Source: Pseudomonadota bacterium (GTDB taxonomy: Bacteria > Pseudomonadota > Alphaproteobacteria > Acetobacterales > Acetobacteraceae). From it: 5,615 nucleotides of DNA. Location of the stretch: NCBI GenBank assembly GCA_021845835.1, contig JAJZVE010000346.1, forward strand, positions 1 through 5,615, given 5' to 3'. Below are positions 1 to 5,615 of this stretch, in pieces. A program made the position numbers and the translations under genes. The notes beneath the pieces were generated by a model. The model searched no databases and was not told the DNA's origin. It saw only the letters and a program-made list of their open reading frames with translations. The number at the start of each line of letters is the position of its first letter. The stretch's first letter is position 1.

Positions 1-390
1 CGGCGTGATCACGCCCGGACAGTTCGGCCCGATCAGGCGCGATCGCGAGCCGTCCAGCGCCCGCTTCACCCGCACCATGTCGAGCACCGGAATGCCCTCG
101 GTGATGCAGACGATCAGCGGGATTTCCGCGTCGATCGCCTCCAGGATCGCGTCCGCCGCGAACGGCGGCGGCACGTAGATGGCGCTCGCGGTCGCCCCCG
201 TCGCCGCGCGCGCCTGCGCCACCGTGTCGAACACCGGCAGGTCCAGATGCACGCTGCCGCCCTTGCCCGGCGTCACGCCACCCATGACCTTGGTGCCGTA
301 GGCGATCGCCTGCTCGGAATGGAACGTGCCTTGCGCGCCGGTGAAGCCCTGCGTGATGACGCGCGTTTCGGCATCGACCAGGATTGCCAT
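1..390 (-). CDS. sucD: Succinyl-CoA ligase (ADP/GDP-forming) alpha subunit, 3' end cut by window edge
   Basis: The alpha subunit of succinyl-CoA synthetase binds CoA and carries the phosphohistidine during interconversion of succinyl-CoA and succinate with NDP/NTP, as a cytoplasmic TCA-cycle enzyme paired with SucC. The 130 residues visible cover the N-terminal CoA-binding Rossmann domain. They open [18 protein letters not shown], contain the family-typical stretch from [13 protein letters not shown] (about 15-27) to VTPGKGG (39-45), and end in [10 protein letters not shown] (121-130). These agree closely with E. coli SucD as I remember it. The catalytic histidine lies in the missing C-terminal half. 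The ATG shares its A with the sucC stop codon (TAATG), and a strong Shine-Dalgarno lies inside the sucC tail, so translation is probably coupled. The malate-CoA ligase subunit MtkB is homologous, but the mdh-sucC context favours SucD. Confidence 0.96.
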   Translation of the reverse strand, partial: MAILVDAETRVITQGFTGAQGTFHSEQAIAYGTKVMGGVTPGKGGSVHLDLPVFDTVAQARAATGATASAIYVPPPFAADAILEAIDAEIPLIVCITEGIPVLDMVRVKRALDGSRSRLIGPNCPGVITP

Positions 391-1586
391 TACGCGGCCT
401 CCTTCACGGCTTTGACGACTTTTTCGGCGGCATCGGCAAGATTGTCGGCGGCGATGATCGGCAGGCCGGACTGCGCCATGATCTGCTTGCCCAGTTCCAC
501 GTTGGTGCCTTCCAGCCGCACCACCAGCGGCACGTTCAGCGACACTTCCCGTGCCGCAGCCACCACGCCCTCCGCGATCACGTCGCAGCGCATGATGCCG
601 CCGAAGATGTTGACGAGTATCCCTTCGACGTTCGGATCCGACAGGATGATCTTGAACGCCGCCGTTACCCGCTCCTTGGTGGCGCCGCCGCCCACGTCGA
701 GAAAGTTCGCCGGCGACGCGCCGTAGAGCTTGATGATGTCCATCGTCGCCATCGCCAGCCCGGCGCCGTTCACCATGCAGCCGATGGTGCCGTCGAGCGC
801 GACATAGCTCAGGCTGTGGCGCGCCGCCTCCAGCTCCTTCGGATCCTCCTCCGCCTCGTCCAGCAGCTTTTCCAGATCGGGATGGCGGAACATGGCGTTG
901 TCGTCGAAGCTCATCTTGGCGTCGAGCCCCACCACCTCGCCCGCGCCGGTCACGACCAGCGGATTGATCTCGACGATGGTGCAATCGAGGCCGATGAAGG
1001 CGCGATACATCGCCTCGACGAACCTGCCGAACGCCGCCACCTGCTTGCCGGTCAGGCCCAGCGCGTAGGCCAGCTTGCGGCCGTGGAAGCCGGAGATGCC
1101 GGCGGCCGGGTCGACCGCGACGCGCATGATCTTCTCCGGGCTGTGCGCCGCGACCTCCTCGATCTCCATGCCGCCTTCGGTGGAGGCCATGATGGTCACG
1201 CGCGCGGTCGCGCGATCGACCAGCAGCGAGAGATACAGTTCCCGCGCGATGTCACAGCCGGCCTCGACATAGACGCGATGCACGCGCCGTCCCGCCGGGC
1301 CGGTCTGCTTGGTCACCAGCACGTGGCCCAGCATCGCCTCGGCGGCGGCACGCACTTCCCCGGCCGAGCGCGCCAGCCGCACGCCGCCCTTGCCGTTCGG
1401 ATCGTCGGCGAAGCGGCCGGCGCCACGCCCGCCGGCGTGGATCTGCGACTTCACGACATAGACGGGGCCGGGCAGCTTCGCCACCGCCGCCGCCGCTTCA
1501 TCCGGCGTCCAGGCGACATGGCCGTCCAGCACCGCGACGCCGTAGCTGCGCAGCTTTTCCTTGGCCTGGTATTCGTGGATGTTCAT
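390..1586 (-). CDS. sucC: Succinyl-CoA ligase (ADP/GDP-forming) beta subunit
   Basis: This is the nucleotide- and succinate-binding subunit of succinyl-CoA synthetase, forming a complex with SucD in the cytoplasm. The 398-residue product is close to the usual family length (E. coli 388). It begins with the diagnostic [10 protein letters not shown]. The ATP-grasp domain covers about residues 1-240: the glycine-rich loop IHAGGRGAG is at 49-57, VEINPL with metal ligands E206 and N208 at 205-210, and D222 lies in GLDAKM. The C-terminal ligase/CoA domain includes [11 protein letters not shown] (273-283), NFLDVGGGA (294-302) and [14 protein letters not shown] (322-335). No truncation or frameshift is visible. 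The start lies 3 nt after the mdh stop and has no strong Shine-Dalgarno of its own, only AAGAAG about 16 nt upstream, so it probably relies on coupling to mdh. A malate thiokinase MtkA role is possible by homology but less likely here. Confidence 0.97.
   Translation of the reverse strand: MNIHEYQAKEKLRSYGVAVLDGHVAWTPDEAAAAVAKLPGPVYVVKSQIHAGGRGAGRFADDPNGKGGVRLARSAGEVRAAAEAMLGHVLVTKQTGPAGRRVHRVYVEAGCDIARELYLSLLVDRATARVTIMASTEGGMEIEEVAAHSPEKIMRVAVDPAAGISGFHGRKLAYALGLTGKQVAAFGRFVEAMYRAFIGLDCTIVEINPLVVTGAGEVVGLDAKMSFDDNAMFRHPDLEKLLDEAEEDPKELEAARHSLSYVALDGTIGCMVNGAGLAMATMDIIKLYGASPANFLDVGGGATKERVTAAFKIILSDPNVEGILVNIFGGIMRCDVIAEGVVAAAREVSLNVPLVVRLEGTNVELGKQIMAQSGLPIIAADNLADAAEKVVKAVKEAA
396..403 (-). 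promoter_or_regulatory. Shine-Dalgarno site for sucD inside the sucC 3' end
   Basis: On the minus strand the sequence GAAGGAGG lies five bases upstream of the sucD ATG (390-388), within the last codons of sucC. It is one of the strongest ribosome-binding sites in the window. Together with the TAATG junction it fixes the sucD start and suggests that sucD is translated by reinitiating as well as newly loaded ribosomes, which would help keep the two subunits equimolar. Confidence 0.8.
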
Positions 1587-1589
1587 GGC

Positions 1590-4557
<2,968 letters not shown>

Positions 4558-4565
4558 GCCGCGCG

Positions 4566-4594
4566 CGCATAGCGGGATTTTTGCAGCCCATCAA
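4566..4594 (-). promoter_or_regulatory. Candidate zapE promoter, possibly giving a leaderless transcript
   Basis: On the minus strand TTGATG (4594-4589) and TATGCG (4571-4566) are separated by 17 nt. Only 8 nt separate the -10 element from the zapE ATG at 4557, so transcription would begin at or within a base or two of the start codon. This fits the lack of any purine-rich ribosome site upstream of zapE. The -10 match is only moderate (three of six to TATAAT). Confidence 0.3.
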
Positions 4595-4609
4595 CGCAGC
4601 CCTTATGGT
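4581..4609 (+). promoter_or_regulatory. Candidate promoter for the oxygenase-AGE pair
   Basis: TTGCAG (4581-4586) and TATGGT (4604-4609) are 17 nt apart on the plus strand. They predict a start near 4616 and a short leader that still contains the Shine-Dalgarno at 4621. The -35 element lies inside the span of the candidate zapE promoter on the other strand, so the two would interleave in the 75-bp gap. Both matches are weak on their own. Confidence 0.3.
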
Positions 4610-4620
4610 GCCCACGCACG

Positions 4621-4626
4621 AGGAGG
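4621..4626 (+). promoter_or_regulatory. Shine-Dalgarno site for the 2OG oxygenase gene
   Basis: A perfect AGGAGG stands 6 nt before the ATG at 4633 and fixes the start of the oxygenase reading frame. A second in-frame or near start downstream is not needed. Confidence 0.75.
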
Positions 4627-4632
4627 GCGAGG

Positions 4633-5265
4633 ATGATCCGGCTGGACCATGCGGCATTGCGGGCGACCCCGGTGGCGAGCGAGCCGTTCCCGCATGTCGT
4701 GCTGCGCCATTTCGTGCCGCCGGAGCAGTTGGCGCCGCTGCTGCGCGACCTGCCGCCGATGGCGCAGGGCGGCTCGTTTCCGATCAGCGCGCTGCGCCTC
4801 GGCCCGCGCGCGAAAGCGCTGGCGGCGGAAATGGAGGGGCCGACGCTGCGCGAGGCGATCGCGCGCAAATTCGGCCTCGACCTCACCGCGGCGCCGACCA
4901 TGCTGACGCTGCGCGGCCAGTCGCGCGAGCGCGACGGCAGCATCCACACCGACTCGACGAGCAAGCGGGTGACGGTACTGCTCTATCTCAACCAGGCGAA
5001 AGACGCCTGGGCGGCGCGCGCGGGCTGCCTGCGCCTGCTGCGCTCGCCGAACGACATCGAGGATTATGCGGTGGAAGTGCCGCCGATCGACGGTACGTTG
5101 CTGGTGTTCCCCAACGGCCCGACCGCCTGGCACGGCCACAAGCGGCATATCGGCGAGCGCTACGTGATGCAGCTCAATTATATGGCGCGGGATGCCAAGG
5201 CACGCTCGGAACTGCGCCGGCACCGCTTCTCCGCGTTCATCAAGCGCCTGACGACGGCGGCATGA
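4633..5265 (+). CDS. 2-oxoglutarate/Fe(II)-dependent oxygenase family protein
   Basis: The 210-residue product has the layout of a small double-stranded beta-helix dioxygenase of the 2OG-Fe(II) (prolyl hydroxylase-like) superfamily. The iron-binding HxD is SIHTDS with H105 and D107. The following strand is RVTVLLYLN (112-120). A GCLRLLRSP segment (131-139) is where the family usually has a Gly-x-Leu turn. The distal histidine is probably H167 in AWHGH (165-169), and R176 in GERYVMQLNY is the likely 2-oxoglutarate carboxylate ligand. The N-terminus PFPHVVLRHFVPPEQL (18-33) is the typical entry segment. The protein should be cytoplasmic, with no signal peptide seen. The substrate is unknown. 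The gene overlaps the downstream AGE-family gene (ATGA), which suggests a shared pathway, perhaps on a sugar or glycan; this is inference. The residue assignments are by pattern. Confidence 0.82.
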   Translation: MIRLDHAALRATPVASEPFPHVVLRHFVPPEQLAPLLRDLPPMAQGGSFPISALRLGPRAKALAAEMEGPTLREAIARKFGLDLTAAPTMLTLRGQSRERDGSIHTDSTSKRVTVLLYLNQAKDAWAARAGCLRLLRSPNDIEDYAVEVPPIDGTLLVFPNGPTAWHGHKRHIGERYVMQLNYMARDAKARSELRRHRFSAFIKRLTTAA

Positions 5266-5615
5266 GCGAGGCCGATGCCGCGAGCCGTGCTCGCGTCCGG
5301 GACTTCGCCCTCGCGACGCTGCTGCCGCTGTGCCGCGACCGCTTCGCCGATCCGCGCCACGGCGGCTTCCACGAGCGGCTCGACGAAGCCCACGCGCCGG
5401 TCCCGCTCGGCAGCAAGCGGCTGATGGTGCAATGCCGCCAGCTCTACGTGCTCGCCCACGCCGCCCTGCTCGGCGAGCCGAGCGGCGCGGCGGCGGCGGA
5501 ACGGGGCTATGACTTCCTGCGTCGCGCCTACCCCGACCCGGTGAACGGCGGCTGGTATTTCCGCGCCGGCGACGACGGCACGCCGAGCGACCGCAGCAAG
5601 GACCTCTACGCCCAC
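5262..5615 (+). CDS. N-acylglucosamine 2-epimerase (AGE) family epimerase/isomerase, 3' end cut by window edge
   Basis: AGE-family enzymes have an (alpha/alpha)6 barrel and epimerise or isomerise sugars such as N-acetylglucosamine/N-acetylmannosamine, mannose/fructose or cellobiose. The 118 residues present start MSEADAASRARVRDF and show the family hallmarks: GGFHERLD (34-41), KRLMVQCRQLYVLAHAALLG (52-71) with the conserved Arg-Gln (R59-Q60), GYDFLRRAYPDPVNGGWYF (82-100), and KDLYAH (113-118), where the known members continue with Ala-Phe. The remaining barrel, including the other catalytic histidines, lies outside. The ATG overlaps the stop of the oxygenase gene (ATGA) and only a weak GGCGG precedes it, so translation is probably coupled. 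Which sugar is used cannot be told from this fragment; mannose isomerase-like and AGE-like members share these motifs. Confidence 0.85.
   Translation, partial: MSEADAASRARVRDFALATLLPLCRDRFADPRHGGFHERLDEAHAPVPLGSKRLMVQCRQLYVLAHAALLGEPSGAAAAERGYDFLRRAYPDPVNGGWYFRAGDDGTPSDRSKDLYAH

Noticed and set aside
390..1586. Malate thiokinase (mtkAB) instead of sucCD
   Set aside because: The families are homologous, but the mdh-sucC-sucD order and the closeness of the visible SucD N-terminus to classical SucD favour succinyl-CoA ligase, and no serine-cycle genes are visible.
4603..5223. 206-codon minus-strand open frame opposite the oxygenase
   Set aside because: It has a shadow-type composition. The plus strand has a Shine-Dalgarno, HxD motif and coupled downstream gene.

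Overview
The window looks like a chromosomal segment of a GC-rich alphaproteobacterium. Hand-counted 60-base samples run from 73% GC in mdh to 52% in part of ccdB. The clues are a lactate-dehydrogenase-like malate dehydrogenase directly followed by sucC and sucD, and a ZapE/AFG1 ATPase gene just upstream on the same strand. From general knowledge of alphaproteobacterial gene order, zapE-mdh-sucC-sucD is a common arrangement. I cannot assign a genus; Rhodospirillales/Acetobacteraceae-like or sphingomonad-like are both possible.

Layout. Positions 1-2543 (minus strand) hold the TCA-cycle operon mdh > sucC > sucD. The genes are nearly fused: a 3-nt gap between mdh and sucC, and a TAATG overlap between sucC and sucD. 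SucD runs off the left edge. Positions 2544-2763 are a divergent intergenic region with a candidate mdh promoter, a GC-rich hairpin in the mdh leader and an iterated TGYGCA motif just before ccdA. Positions 2764-3373 (plus strand) hold a compact ccdA-ccdB type II toxin-antitoxin module with overlapping genes. Positions 3382-4557 (minus strand) hold zapE, convergent with ccdB and separated from it by only 8 nt. Positions 4558-4632 are a 75-bp divergent promoter region. Positions 4633-5615 (plus strand) hold a 2-oxoglutarate/Fe(II) dioxygenase-like gene and the start of an N-acylglucosamine 2-epimerase (AGE) family gene, joined by an ATGA overlap.

How the parts work together. Mdh, SucC and SucD catalyse neighbouring TCA steps (malate/oxaloacetate and succinyl-CoA/succinate), and the tight spacing implies translational coupling. 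The ccdAB module sits in the zapE-mdh junction in the opposite orientation and is lower in GC in part, which suggests an insertion into an otherwise conserved neighbourhood. The oxygenase-AGE pair looks like a small two-gene operon possibly acting on a sugar or sugar-derived substrate; that role is inference. No RNA genes, CRISPR arrays, IS elements or integrases are visible, and no gene-free stretch exceeds 300 bases. I did not find a wholly new system. The most notable items are the inserted ccdAB with its unusual toxin C-terminus and possible operator array, and the oxygenase-AGE pair.
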